Source of the DNA: Proteobacteria bacterium SG_bin6
GTDB taxonomy: Bacteria; Pseudomonadota; Alphaproteobacteria; Sphingomonadales; Sphingomonadaceae
Direction: 5' to 3'
Assembly: GCA_002083435.1 (NCBI GenBank)
Contig: LWDJ01000010.1
Coordinates: 1 to 31,293, forward strand
DNA length: 31,293 nt
The notes below the pieces were generated by a model that saw only the letters and a program-made list of their open reading frames with translations, did no database searches and was not told the DNA's origin. The translations under genes and the position numbers were made by a program. This document shows positions 17,418-24,567 of this stretch, piece by piece; positions within the stretch are counted from its first letter, which is position 1; the number at the start of each line of letters is the position of its first letter.

Positions 17418-18307
17418 CAGGCGTCCTCCATTCCATAATAGCCGAAGCGGCGCGGCCCGGCGGTGAAGGTGACGGCGTTGAGCAGCAGGCTGATCGAGGG
17501 GCAGCCGTCGAGCAGCGCCACCGCCTCGCGCAGATCGGTCTCCCCCGTGCGATCGGCGCGGGCGACGAGCACCACCTGCCCCACTTGCAGCGCGAGCGCC
17601 GCCGCCGCGCTCGCGGCGAGCGCGGGCGGCGAATCGAGAATGATCAGCCGCTGCGGATCGGCGGCGAGCAGCGCGTCGAGCAGTTCGCCCAGCCGCGCGC
17701 TCGCTAGCAACTCGGTATCGGCGTTGCTGCGCGCGCCGGCGCCCAGCACCGACAGCGTGCCGAGATCGGTCGGGACGATCAGCCCCTCGATCGCGAGCCG
17801 GGGATCGGCCAGCGCGTCGAGCAGCCCCGGCCCTTCCTTCAGCCCCAACCGGCCGAGCACATCGGGCTTGGCGACATCGGCGTCGATCAGCAGCACCGCG
17901 CCCTCGCGCTCGGCGGCGAGCGACAGCGCGAGGTTCATCGCGCAGAAGGTCTTGCCCTCGTCCTGATGCGGCGAGGTGACGAGCACGAGGCGTGAGCGAT
18001 CGCCGACCTTGCCCGCCAGCGCGCGGGCGTTGAGCAGCAATTGCCGCTTGACGAGCCGCATCTCCTCGGCGAGCGGCGTCACCGCGCCGCCGGGCACGAT
18101 CAGCCCCGCCGCCTCGATCACCGCACGGTCGATCGGTACGCGCACCGGCGCCTCGACCGGCGGCACGAAGCGCACCGGGGCGGGCTCGGTCGCCGGCGCC
18201 GGCGCCACGGCGGGCGCCGCCACCGGCGGCATGGCTTCACGGGCGCGGAACGCCTCGCCAAAGTCATAGACCGTCGCGGCGCGTTCGAGCAGCGATCCCC
18301 GGCTCAT
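17417..18307 (-). CDS. XrtA-associated tyrosine autokinase (BY-kinase)
   Basis: 296 residues. Cytoplasmic P-loop kinase that phosphorylates its own C-terminal tyrosines and controls polysaccharide chain growth together with the Wzz-like partner encoded just upstream. Walker A' is SPHQDEGKT (112-120), Walker A'' is LLIDADVAKPD (139-149) and the Walker B-like stretch is LIILDSPPAL (221-230). Residues 25-60 are a Pro/Ala-rich linker. The C-terminus holds only a YY pair (Y290, Y291) instead of a longer tyrosine cluster. It overlaps the chain-length gene by ATGA and the barrel gene by one base. The family is recalled as TIGR03018. Confidence 0.92.
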   Translation of the reverse strand: MSRGSLLERAATVYDFGEAFRAREAMPPVAAPAVAPAPATEPAPVRFVPPVEAPVRVPIDRAVIEAAGLIVPGGAVTPLAEEMRLVKRQLLLNARALAGKVGDRSRLVLVTSPHQDEGKTFCAMNLALSLAAEREGAVLLIDADVAKPDVLGRLGLKEGPGLLDALADPRLAIEGLIVPTDLGTLSVLGAGARSNADTELLASARLGELLDALLAADPQRLIILDSPPALAASAAAALALQVGQVVLVARADRTGETDLREAVALLDGCPSISLLLNAVTFTAGPRRFGYYGMEDA

Positions 18308-19815
18308 GCCGCCATCCCCCGTTGAATGAACTCGACCCCGATCAGCGCGACATAGGCGACCACCAGCCCCGCCCCGCCGCCGGCGAAATAGAGCAGCCGC
18401 TGGCGGCGCAGCGCGCGCTGCGCCTCGGTCACCACTTCGCTCAGCGCGCCGATCACCGGCATCCCCGTCGCCTTTTCGAGCCGGCGCGGGGTCGGGAAGG
18501 TCGTCTTGAGCTGCCCCGCCGCGAACGCCGCGCCGATGCCGACGATCAGCCCGGCGATCAGTACCGCCGTCAGCAGCATCGGCCGGTTGGGCGCGCTGGG
18601 GGTGCGCGGCGCGCTCGGCGGATCGACCACGGTGAACTTGATCGCGCCCTGCTGGTTCTGCACCTGCCCGCGCAGCTTGATCTCCTCGCGGTCGGCGAGC
18701 ATCTTGTCGTACTGGTCCTTCAGCACCTGATAATCGCGCTCGATCTGGCCCTGTTCGGCGGCGACATCGGGATCGCCCGACAGCTTGGCCTGGAGCTGGT
18801 TCAGATCGTTCTGCAGCTGCGCCTTGCGCGCGCCGAGCGCGGCGACCTGCGCCTGCTTTTCGGCCTGGGCGGGCTTGAGCGCGGCGAACACCGGGTTCGC
18901 CTGCGCCGCCGTGCCGGGCTGGAGCGGCTCGTTGCGCGCCGCCGCCAGCGCCAGCGCGAGCTGGGCGTTGAGCGCCTTCACATCGGGATGCTCATCGGTC
19001 CAGCCGCGCGCCCGCGCCTCGGCGAGCTGGCCCTGGATCGCGTTCACCCGCGCCCGCGCCGGCCCCGCGACCCCGGGCGCGCCGCCCCCGGTCGTGGCGC
19101 CCGCGCCCGCGAGCTGGCCGTTGATCATGGCCAGACTCGATTGCGCCGCCGCCAGATCGCTTTCCACCTGCGCCAGCTGGCTGCGCGCGCTCGCCAGCCG
19201 GTCGGTGAGCGAGCCGGTGCCCGGCAGGCTCGCCAGATAGCGGTTCTGGAAATCGGCCTTCTTCGTCTCCAGCGCCTGCAACTGCTGCTGGCGCTGCCCC
19301 AGCTGACCATCGAGGAAAGCGAGCGTGCTGCTCGTCTCGTCGCGGTCGCCCTGGAGATTTTCCTCGATGAAGATGTCGATCGTCTTCTGGACGATCTGCT
19401 TGGCGAGCTTGGGGCTGTTCGCGCTGGCGGTGATCTCGAACAGATTGTCCTGCTGCGCGACGACCTTGATCGCGTTCTGCAGGCCCGCGACACGGTCCTG
19501 CACGTCATGCTCGGTCGCGACCGTGTTGGCGAGATCGGTGCCGCGCACCACCTTCGCCAGATTGACCGCCGAGGTCAGCGTCTGACGCACCCGGTCGATG
19601 CCCTTGGCCTGTTCATCGGGGGTGATGCCGATCTTGCCGGGCAGGATCGACTGGACGATCACCGAGACGCGCGCCTTGGCGGCATAGCTCGCCGGGATCT
19701 GCGCGACGACGAACCAGCCGAGCACGCACACCCCCCACGCCACCGCGAGCGCCAGCCAGCGCCGGGCCCAGATACCGTGGAGCGCGATCCGCAGTTCGTC
19801 GTAAAGGCCGTTCAC
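18304..19815 (-). CDS. XrtA-associated polysaccharide chain-length determinant (Wzz/PCP)
   Basis: 503-residue inner-membrane polysaccharide co-polymerase. Residues 16-37 form the first membrane helix (WLALAVAWGVCVLGWFVVAQ), followed by a Wzz domain (SYAAKARVSVIVQSILPG). Residues about 165-400 are long heptad-rich coiled coils facing the periplasm (QRQQQLQALETKKADFQNR, QAQVAALGARKAQLQNDL). A second membrane helix lies near 412-435 (MLLTAVLIAGLIVGIGAAFAAG) and a third near 472-491. The start is GTG 19815, preceded by a G-rich ribosome binding stretch. It forms a sandwich with the tyrosine autokinase and the outer-membrane export lipoprotein, the usual Wza-Wzc-like set. Confidence 0.92.
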   Translation of the reverse strand: MNGLYDELRIALHGIWARRWLALAVAWGVCVLGWFVVAQIPASYAAKARVSVIVQSILPGKIGITPDEQAKGIDRVRQTLTSAVNLAKVVRGTDLANTVATEHDVQDRVAGLQNAIKVVAQQDNLFEITASANSPKLAKQIVQKTIDIFIEENLQGDRDETSSTLAFLDGQLGQRQQQLQALETKKADFQNRYLASLPGTGSLTDRLASARSQLAQVESDLAAAQSSLAMINGQLAGAGATTGGGAPGVAGPARARVNAIQGQLAEARARGWTDEHPDVKALNAQLALALAAARNEPLQPGTAAQANPVFAALKPAQAEKQAQVAALGARKAQLQNDLNQLQAKLSGDPDVAAEQGQIERDYQVLKDQYDKMLADREEIKLRGQVQNQQGAIKFTVVDPPSAPRTPSAPNRPMLLTAVLIAGLIVGIGAAFAAGQLKTTFPTPRRLEKATGMPVIGALSEVVTEAQRALRRQRLLYFAGGGAGLVVAYVALIGVEFIQRGMAA

Positions 19816-19828
19816 CCCCCGCGCCCCC

Positions 19829-20455
19829 TTAGAACATGCTTTCGGGGATGATGATCACGTCCCCCGGCTGCAGGCGGACATTGGCGCGCGAATCGCCGTT
19901 CTTGAGCAGGTTCGACAGGCGCAGCGCATATTCGCGCTGCTTGCCGCTGCCCCGGTCATAACGGATCAGCCGGGCGCGATTGCCGGCGGCATATTGGTTG
20001 AGCCCACCGACCGCGATCATCGCGTCGAGCACGGTCATGTTCGCGCGATAGGGAATCGCCGCCGGCTTCTCGGTCGCGCCGACGATGCGGACCTGCTGGC
20101 TGAAGGTGCCGGCGAAATTCTCGACAATTACAGAGACGATCGGATCCTTGATATATTCGCCCAGCGCCAGCTTCATGTCGTCGGCCAGCATCGCCGGGGT
20201 CTTGCCGACGGCGGGCATGTCGTTGATCAGCGGGGTGGTGATGCGGCCATCGGGGCGCACCTGCACCTTCGCGCTCAGCTCCGGATTGCGCCACACGAAG
20301 ATGTTGAGCTGATCGAGCGGGCCGATCACATATTCCTCGCCCGGCACTTCCTGGGTCGCGACATAGCTCGCCGGGGGCAGTTCGGGACGGGCGCCGGTGG
20401 TGCACGAGGCCGGCACCAGCAGCGGCAGCGTGACAAGGACGATCGGCAGACGCAT
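19829..20455 (-). CDS. XrtA-associated polysaccharide export lipoprotein (Wza-like)
   Basis: 208 residues. Signal peptide with lipobox (MRLPIVLVTLPLLVPASC) makes Cys18 the likely lipid anchor. Residues about 35-125 form a Poly_export (PES) domain (EYVIGPLDQLNIFVWRNPE, VRPDGRITTPLINDMPAVG), and about 130-205 a SLBB domain (VRIVGATEKPAAIPYR, LQPGDVIIIPESMF). The protein should form the periplasmic/outer-membrane part of the exopolysaccharide channel. ATG 20455 is fixed by a strong GGAGG 8 bases upstream and by the signal peptide; longer readings upstream look like non-coding sequence. It lies 13 bases before the chain-length gene and 73 bases after the decarboxylase gene. Confidence 0.93.
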   Translation of the reverse strand: MRLPIVLVTLPLLVPASCTTGARPELPPASYVATQEVPGEEYVIGPLDQLNIFVWRNPELSAKVQVRPDGRITTPLINDMPAVGKTPAMLADDMKLALGEYIKDPIVSVIVENFAGTFSQQVRIVGATEKPAAIPYRANMTVLDAMIAVGGLNQYAAGNRARLIRYDRGSGKQREYALRLSNLLKNGDSRANVRLQPGDVIIIPESMF

Positions 20456-20476
20456 TTTCTCAACCTCCAGCGGTCG

Positions 20477-20499
20477 CCGGACACGCTCGCGCGTGCCGG
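20477..20499 (-). other. Hairpin in the leader of the export lipoprotein gene
   Basis: CCGG-A-CACGC (20477-20486) pairs with GCGTG-CCGG (20491-20499) around TCGC, giving 9 bp with one bulged base. It lies between the decarboxylase stop and the ribosome binding site of the export gene and lacks a T-run, so it is more likely an RNA-processing or stability element than a terminator. Confidence 0.3.
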
Positions 20500-20528
20500 A
20501 CGGGCAGCTTTCGGCATGGGCTATGCGC

Positions 20529-21788
20529 TTAAGAGGTGAAGATAGCGTTAGGAACGTTGGCCGCGCCGGCCACGAATTCGGGCGGATTTGCATGGCCCAG
20601 GAAGGCGTTGGGGCTCGCCGAGCGGCCATAGGCACCTGCCAGGAACAGCGCGATCACGTCGCCGATCCGGGCCTCGGGCAGCGCGACCTGATCGCCCAGC
20701 CGATCGAGCGGGGTGCAGAGGCAGCCGACCACATTCACCGTCTCATCGGCCACGGCACCCAGGCGATGGGCGACGGCGATCGGGTAATTGCGCCGCACCA
20801 CCGTGCCGAAATTGCCGCTCGCCGCGAGCTGATGGTGCAGCCCGCCATCGGTGACGAGGAAGACCTGCCCGCCGCTTTCCTTGCGATCGACGATCCGCGT
20901 CAGATAGACGCCGCATTCGCCCACCAGCCAGCGGCCAAGCTCGATCGCGAAGCGGGTGTCGGCGAGCACCGCGTCGCGCCGGTGCAGCGCGTCCCCCAGC
21001 GCCGCGCCGATCACCGCGACATCGAGCGGCGCGTCGCCCGGAAAATACGGAATCCCGAAGCCGCCGCCGAGATTGACCAGCGGCGGCGTGGCGCCACTCT
21101 CGCGCGCCAGCCGCGCCGCGAGCGCCATGGTCTGCGCTTGCGCCTCGATGATCGCGCCGGCATCGAGCGCCTGCGATCCCCCGAAAATGTGGAAGCCGCG
21201 CCACTCGGCGCCCGCCGCGATCAGCCGCCGGACCAGCGCGGGCACGCGGGCCGCGTCGATGCCGAACGGCGAGGGTCGCCCGCCCATTTTCATCCCGCTG
21301 CCGCGCAGCTCGAAATCGGGGTTCACCCGCACCGCGAGCCTTGGCCGCACCCCCAGGCGCTCGGCGATGGCGAGCGCGCGGTGGGCCTCGCCCTCGCTTT
21401 CCAGATTGATCGTCACCCCCCCGCCGATCGCCGCTTCGAGTTCGATGTCGCGCTTGCCGGGTCCGGCGAAGCTCACCGGCTGGCCCGGCGCCTGCGCGCG
21501 CACCAGCGCGAGTTCGCCCGCCGAGGCGATGTCGAGCCCATCGACCAAAGGTGCGATCGCGCGCACCAAAGGCGGGCACGGGTTCGCCTTCACGGCATAA
21601 TGCACGCCCAGCCCCGCCGGCATCGCCGCGCGCAAGGCCGCGATCCGCGCGGCGACGATGCCGGCATCATAGACGAACAACGGCGTCGTCCCGGCGAGCG
21701 CGATCCAATGATCGAACGGTTCGCCGGCGATGGTCAGCATGCCCTGTTGCGCCGCGAACTCGCCCGGGAGCGGGCCGGTGGGTTTCAT
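20529..21788 (-). CDS. XrtA-associated PLP-dependent decarboxylase (DapDC/ODC type)
   Basis: 419-residue fold-type III PLP enzyme, related to diaminopimelate, ornithine and arginine decarboxylases. PLP lysine K67 lies in HYAVKANP, the phosphate-binding loop is LGGGFGIPY (240-248), the second-subunit active-site residues are C358 and D362 in CTPLD, and Y387 sits in GAYGRS. It matches the exosortase A-associated decarboxylase family recalled as TIGR03099, whose true substrate is unknown; a role in making an amine carrier or linker has been proposed. ATG 21788 overlaps the ligase stop (ATGA). The combination with an acyl-CoA ligase and a carrier protein suggests an amine is acylated or loaded onto the carrier. 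Confidence 0.92.
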   Translation of the reverse strand: MKPTGPLPGEFAAQQGMLTIAGEPFDHWIALAGTTPLFVYDAGIVAARIAALRAAMPAGLGVHYAVKANPCPPLVRAIAPLVDGLDIASAGELALVRAQAPGQPVSFAGPGKRDIELEAAIGGGVTINLESEGEAHRALAIAERLGVRPRLAVRVNPDFELRGSGMKMGGRPSPFGIDAARVPALVRRLIAAGAEWRGFHIFGGSQALDAGAIIEAQAQTMALAARLARESGATPPLVNLGGGFGIPYFPGDAPLDVAVIGAALGDALHRRDAVLADTRFAIELGRWLVGECGVYLTRIVDRKESGGQVFLVTDGGLHHQLAASGNFGTVVRRNYPIAVAHRLGAVADETVNVVGCLCTPLDRLGDQVALPEARIGDVIALFLAGAYGRSASPNAFLGHANPPEFVAGAANVPNAIFTS

Positions 21789-23281
21789 GGCGTCACTTCC
21801 CGCTTCAGCGCCGCGCGATCGAGCTTGCCATTGGCGTTGCGCGGCAGCCCGGCGCGCCACTCGAACCGCGCGGGCTGCATGAAATTGGGGAGCAACCCCT
21901 TCAATCGCGCGCGAAGCTCGGCCTCGCGTGCTGGGTCGCCGCGCAGCACGACCAGGATCGCCTGCCCCAGTCGCTCATCGGGCACACCGATCGCGACCGC
22001 TTCGGCCGCCTCGCCGCCAGCGACCACGGCTTCCTCGATCTCGCTCGGGCTGATGCGGTTGCCCGCGCTCTTGATCATCTCGTCCTCGCGCCCGACGAAG
22101 CGGAGCAGGCCGTCCACCCCCGCGACCACGGTATCGCCCGACCACACCGCCACGCCCTGATGCTCGGCGAAACCCGGCGCGGGGCGGAAGCGCTCGGCGG
22201 TGCGCCCGGGGTCGCGCCAATAGCCTTGCGCGACGAGCGGACCGGCATGGACCAATTCGCCCGCCTCGCCGGGCGCGGCGCGGCTGCCATCGGGGCGGAC
22301 CACCATCACCTCGGCGAAGGGAATCGCCCGCCCGATCGCCTCCGGGTGCGCGTCGACCAACGCGGGATCGAGATAGGTCGAGCGGAACGCCTCGGTCAGG
22401 CCATACATCGCGTAAAGGTCCGCGCCCGGAAAGCGCGTGCGCAGCCCGCGCACCAGCCGCTCGCCCAGCGCGCCGCCCGAATTGGTCAGCCGCTTCAGCT
22501 TGACCGCGATCTCGGGCGGCCACTCGGTCTCGAGCAGTTGCACCCAAAGCGGCGGCACCCCGGCGAGGGTGGTGGCGTCATGCCGATCGACCGCCTTCAC
22601 CACATCGCGCGCGGTGAGATAGTCGAGCGGGATCACCCGGCCTCCGGCCGCCCAGGTGGAGAACAACTGGTTCTGCCCATAATCGAAGCTGAACGGCAGC
22701 ACCGCGAGCACCCGGTCGGCCGGCGTCAGCTGCAGATAATGCGCCACGCTGATCGCGCCGAGCCAGAGATTGGCGTGGCTCAGCATCACCCCCTTGGGCC
22801 GCCCGGTCGAGCCGCTGGTATAGAGGATCGCGGCGAGGCTATGCGGATCGGCGGCGCTGGGAGGGAGCGGGTCGGCGCCGCCGGTCTCGTCCTCCAGCAC
22901 CACCCGCGCCTCGGCGCGATCGCCCGTCTCCAACGTGGCGGCTCGCGCGGGCTGGGTGATGAGCAGCCGCGCGCCGCTATCCGCCAGGATGTGGGAAACC
23001 TGGGCGCGCTTGAGCAGCGGGTTGATCGGCACATGCACCAGCCCGGCGCGCGCGGCGGCGAGCGGCATCAGGCAGGCGGTGCGGGTTTTCGGGAGCCAGC
23101 TCGCGATCCGGTCGCCGGGTGTCAGGGCTTGCGCCAACAGCCATGCCGCGAGTTCGCCAACCGCGCGCTCCAACCCGGCATAGGTCAGCGTGCCGCCGCG
23201 GTCCTCCAAGGCGATCGCCTCGGATGCGACACGCGCGCAGAGGTGATCGAGCGGGCGCGGCACGGGATCGGGCTGTACCAT
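21785..23281 (-). CDS. XrtA-associated AMP-forming acyl-CoA ligase
   Basis: 498-residue ANL-superfamily adenylate-forming enzyme. The ATP-binding P-loop is ILYTSGSTGRPKGVMLSH (about 152-169), followed by MYGLTEAFRSTYL (A5 region), WSGDTV and GREDEMIKSAGNRISPSEIEE (hinge and C-terminal domain), and the catalytic lysine in NGKLDRAALK near the end. It activates a carboxylic acid as an acyl-AMP and probably loads it onto CoA or onto the acyl carrier protein encoded at 23663. The family is recalled as TIGR03098 (exosortase A system ligase). It is the first gene of the minus-strand operon. The upstream 60 bases show TATCAA and AAGG just before the ATG, but no convincing promoter. Confidence 0.93.
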   Translation of the reverse strand: MVQPDPVPRPLDHLCARVASEAIALEDRGGTLTYAGLERAVGELAAWLLAQALTPGDRIASWLPKTRTACLMPLAAARAGLVHVPINPLLKRAQVSHILADSGARLLITQPARAATLETGDRAEARVVLEDETGGADPLPPSAADPHSLAAILYTSGSTGRPKGVMLSHANLWLGAISVAHYLQLTPADRVLAVLPFSFDYGQNQLFSTWAAGGRVIPLDYLTARDVVKAVDRHDATTLAGVPPLWVQLLETEWPPEIAVKLKRLTNSGGALGERLVRGLRTRFPGADLYAMYGLTEAFRSTYLDPALVDAHPEAIGRAIPFAEVMVVRPDGSRAAPGEAGELVHAGPLVAQGYWRDPGRTAERFRPAPGFAEHQGVAVWSGDTVVAGVDGLLRFVGREDEMIKSAGNRISPSEIEEAVVAGGEAAEAVAIGVPDERLGQAILVVLRGDPAREAELRARLKGLLPNFMQPARFEWRAGLPRNANGKLDRAALKREVTP

Positions 23282-23341
23282 GCCGCCTTGATAGCGGCGC
23301 GGGGCTGCATGTGAAGGGCGCGGGACTGCCCGGGCGGGGCG

Positions 23342-23572
23342 CTAAACGCGCTTTTCGGCGCCGCGCCCGGTCTTGGCCTGCAGCGCGTCGATCCGGCGCG
23401 AGGCCTCCGCTTTGGTAAGATTGGCGTCGAAATCCTCGCCCGCTTCCTCGCTTAACGTCTTCAAATAACTCGCTTGTGCCCCCGTCATCGGCTGGTCGCC
23501 GGTGGTCCAATCGGCGGGATCTTTTTCAGCATTTGAAAAGGGTTCGGTCTTGGGATTGGCATGGTCTGTCAT
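23342..23572 (-). CDS. DUF3072 domain small protein
   Basis: 76 residues, highly polar and without a membrane segment. The sequence NAEKDPADWTTGDQPMTG, then AQASYLKTLSEEAGEDF and LTKAEASRRIDALQAKTGRG, matches the DUF3072 family, which is common in alphaproteobacteria and has no known function. The C-terminal half looks like a helical SAP/thioredoxin-unlike DNA or protein-binding hairpin (KAEASRRID). GAGGAG precedes the ATG, and a promoter of the EcfG type lies directly upstream (23595-23619). It is inserted between the two arms of the exosortase locus but probably belongs to the general stress regulon, not to polysaccharide synthesis. Confidence 0.9.
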   Translation of the reverse strand: MTDHANPKTEPFSNAEKDPADWTTGDQPMTGAQASYLKTLSEEAGEDFDANLTKAEASRRIDALQAKTGRGAEKRV

Positions 23573-23594
23573 GGCGGCGCTCCTCGCCGCGCTC

Positions 23595-23619
23595 AACGGG
23601 CGCCGGGCTCCGGCGTTCC
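23595..23619 (-). promoter_or_regulatory. EcfG-type general stress promoter of the DUF3072 gene
   Basis: On the minus strand GGAAC (23619-23615) is followed after exactly 16 bases by CGTT (23598-23595). This is the known alphaproteobacterial EcfG consensus, GGAAC-N16/17-CGTT. The -10 element ends 22 bases before the ATG at 23572, which leaves a short leader carrying the GAGGAG ribosome binding site. Match, spacing and position all fit. Confidence 0.7.
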
Positions 23620-23621
23620 CG

Positions 23622-23647
23622 CGCCTTGGCAGCGCCCCGCCAAGGCG
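23622..23647. other. Perfect hairpin in the DUF3072/ACP divergent region
   Basis: CGCCTTGGC (23622-23630) and GCCAAGGCG (23639-23647) are perfect 9 bp arms around an 8-base loop, 15 bases before the acyl carrier protein ATG and just upstream of the EcfG -35 box. It could be an operator for the divergent pair or a structure in the ACP leader that affects translation. Confidence 0.45.
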
Positions 23648-23662
23648 GTACGCACGCGCACC

Positions 23663-23935
23663 ATGATGCCCATCCACGAAACCCAGGTCGACGATGTGGT
23701 CCGCGCGGTGCTGAGCGACGTGCTCGGCATCGCCCGCGATCGCGCGGCGACGTTTTCCACCGACACCGGCCTGTTCGGCGCGCTCCCCGAATTCGATTCG
23801 ATCGCGGTCGCCGGGGTGCTGACCGAGCTCGAGGACAGGCTCGGCATCCTGATCGACGATGACGAGGTCGGGGCAGAAATGCTCGAAAATTTCGGCGCGC
23901 TCACCGCTTTCGCCCGCGCCAAGGTGGTTGGTTGA
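23663..23935 (+). CDS. Acyl carrier protein of the XrtA locus
   Basis: 90 residues with the four-helix ACP pattern. The 4'-phosphopantetheine attachment site is Ser46 in EFDSIAVAGVLTELEDRLG, a variant of the usual DSL motif (DSI). The strongly acidic third segment IDDDEVGAEMLENFG is typical of carrier proteins. Start: ATG 23663, with an adjacent ATG at 23666. Its stop codon overlaps the TTG start of the next gene (TTGA), and the AMP ligase and decarboxylase are encoded divergently 400 bases away, so it probably carries an acyl group for the linker or decoration of this exosortase system. Confidence 0.88.
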   Translation: MMPIHETQVDDVVRAVLSDVLGIARDRAATFSTDTGLFGALPEFDSIAVAGVLTELEDRLGILIDDDEVGAEMLENFGALTAFARAKVVG

Positions 23936-24567
23936 TCGACGCTTATGACTGGGCCGGCGGGCGCGAGGCGATGCTGCGCTTTGGGCCTGCGCGGGCGCCG
24001 GTCGTAATGCTGCTGCTGCCGCTATTCGAGGAGCATAATCGCACACGAGCGTTCGGCGTCGGCGTGCTGCGCGCCTTGGCCGGGCGGGGGATCGCCGGCG
24101 CCTTGCCCGAGCTCCCAGGTCAGGGCGAGAGTTTGGTGCCGACGGAAGCACTGCGATTGGCTGATCTGCGCACTGCGGCGGCGGCGGCGGCGGCGAAGCT
24201 GGGGCAGCCGTTCGTCGCGTCGATCCGCAGCGCCGCGCTGCTAGACGCCGAGGTTGTGGTCGCGGCACGTTGGCGGCTGACGCCTCAGCCAGGCATCGAT
24301 TTGGTGCGAGAGCTCCAGCGGTTGCGCGCGCAAGGCGATGGTGCGACGATTGCCGGCAACGCGCTGAGCGAGATGCAACTCGCGGAGCTTTCTGAGACCG
24401 ATGTCGCGCCTGGCCGCATTGTTCGGCTGCAGAGTGATCCCGCCCCAGCCGATCGCCACCTTGCGGGCACTCCACTTTGGCGACGAACCGAGCCTGGGAA
24501 TGATGGCTCCTTCGTAGAATTGGTTGCGGACGATATCGCCGAATGGATCGCAACATGCGGCGGCTGA
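23932..24567 (+). CDS. XrtA-associated hydrolase-2-like alpha/beta protein lacking a Ser nucleophile
   Basis: 211 residues starting at a TTG that overlaps the ACP stop. The N-terminal half has an alpha/beta-hydrolase beginning: VVMLLLPLFEEHNRTRAF (24-41), with LFEEHN in the place of the oxyanion-hole strand, then ALPELPGQGESL (57-68). Where the nucleophile elbow G-x-S-x-G should be, the sequence reads ASIRSAALL (96-104), with Arg in the nucleophile position. This fits the exosortase A 'hydrolase 2' family (recalled as TIGR03101), members of which I recall having Arg there. The second half is short and weakly conserved. Catalysis by the classical mechanism is therefore unlikely. It overlaps the start of the hydrolase-1 gene. 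Confidence 0.75.
   Translation: MIDAYDWAGGREAMLRFGPARAPVVMLLLPLFEEHNRTRAFGVGVLRALAGRGIAGALPELPGQGESLVPTEALRLADLRTAAAAAAAKLGQPFVASIRSAALLDAEVVVAARWRLTPQPGIDLVRELQRLRAQGDGATIAGNALSEMQLAELSETDVAPGRIVRLQSDPAPADRHLAGTPLWRRTEPGNDGSFVELVADDIAEWIATCGG

Noticed and set aside
18322..19851. 500-codon plus-strand frame opposite the chain-length gene
   Set aside because: Antisense of a clear Wzz-type protein; no ribosome binding site or family features.
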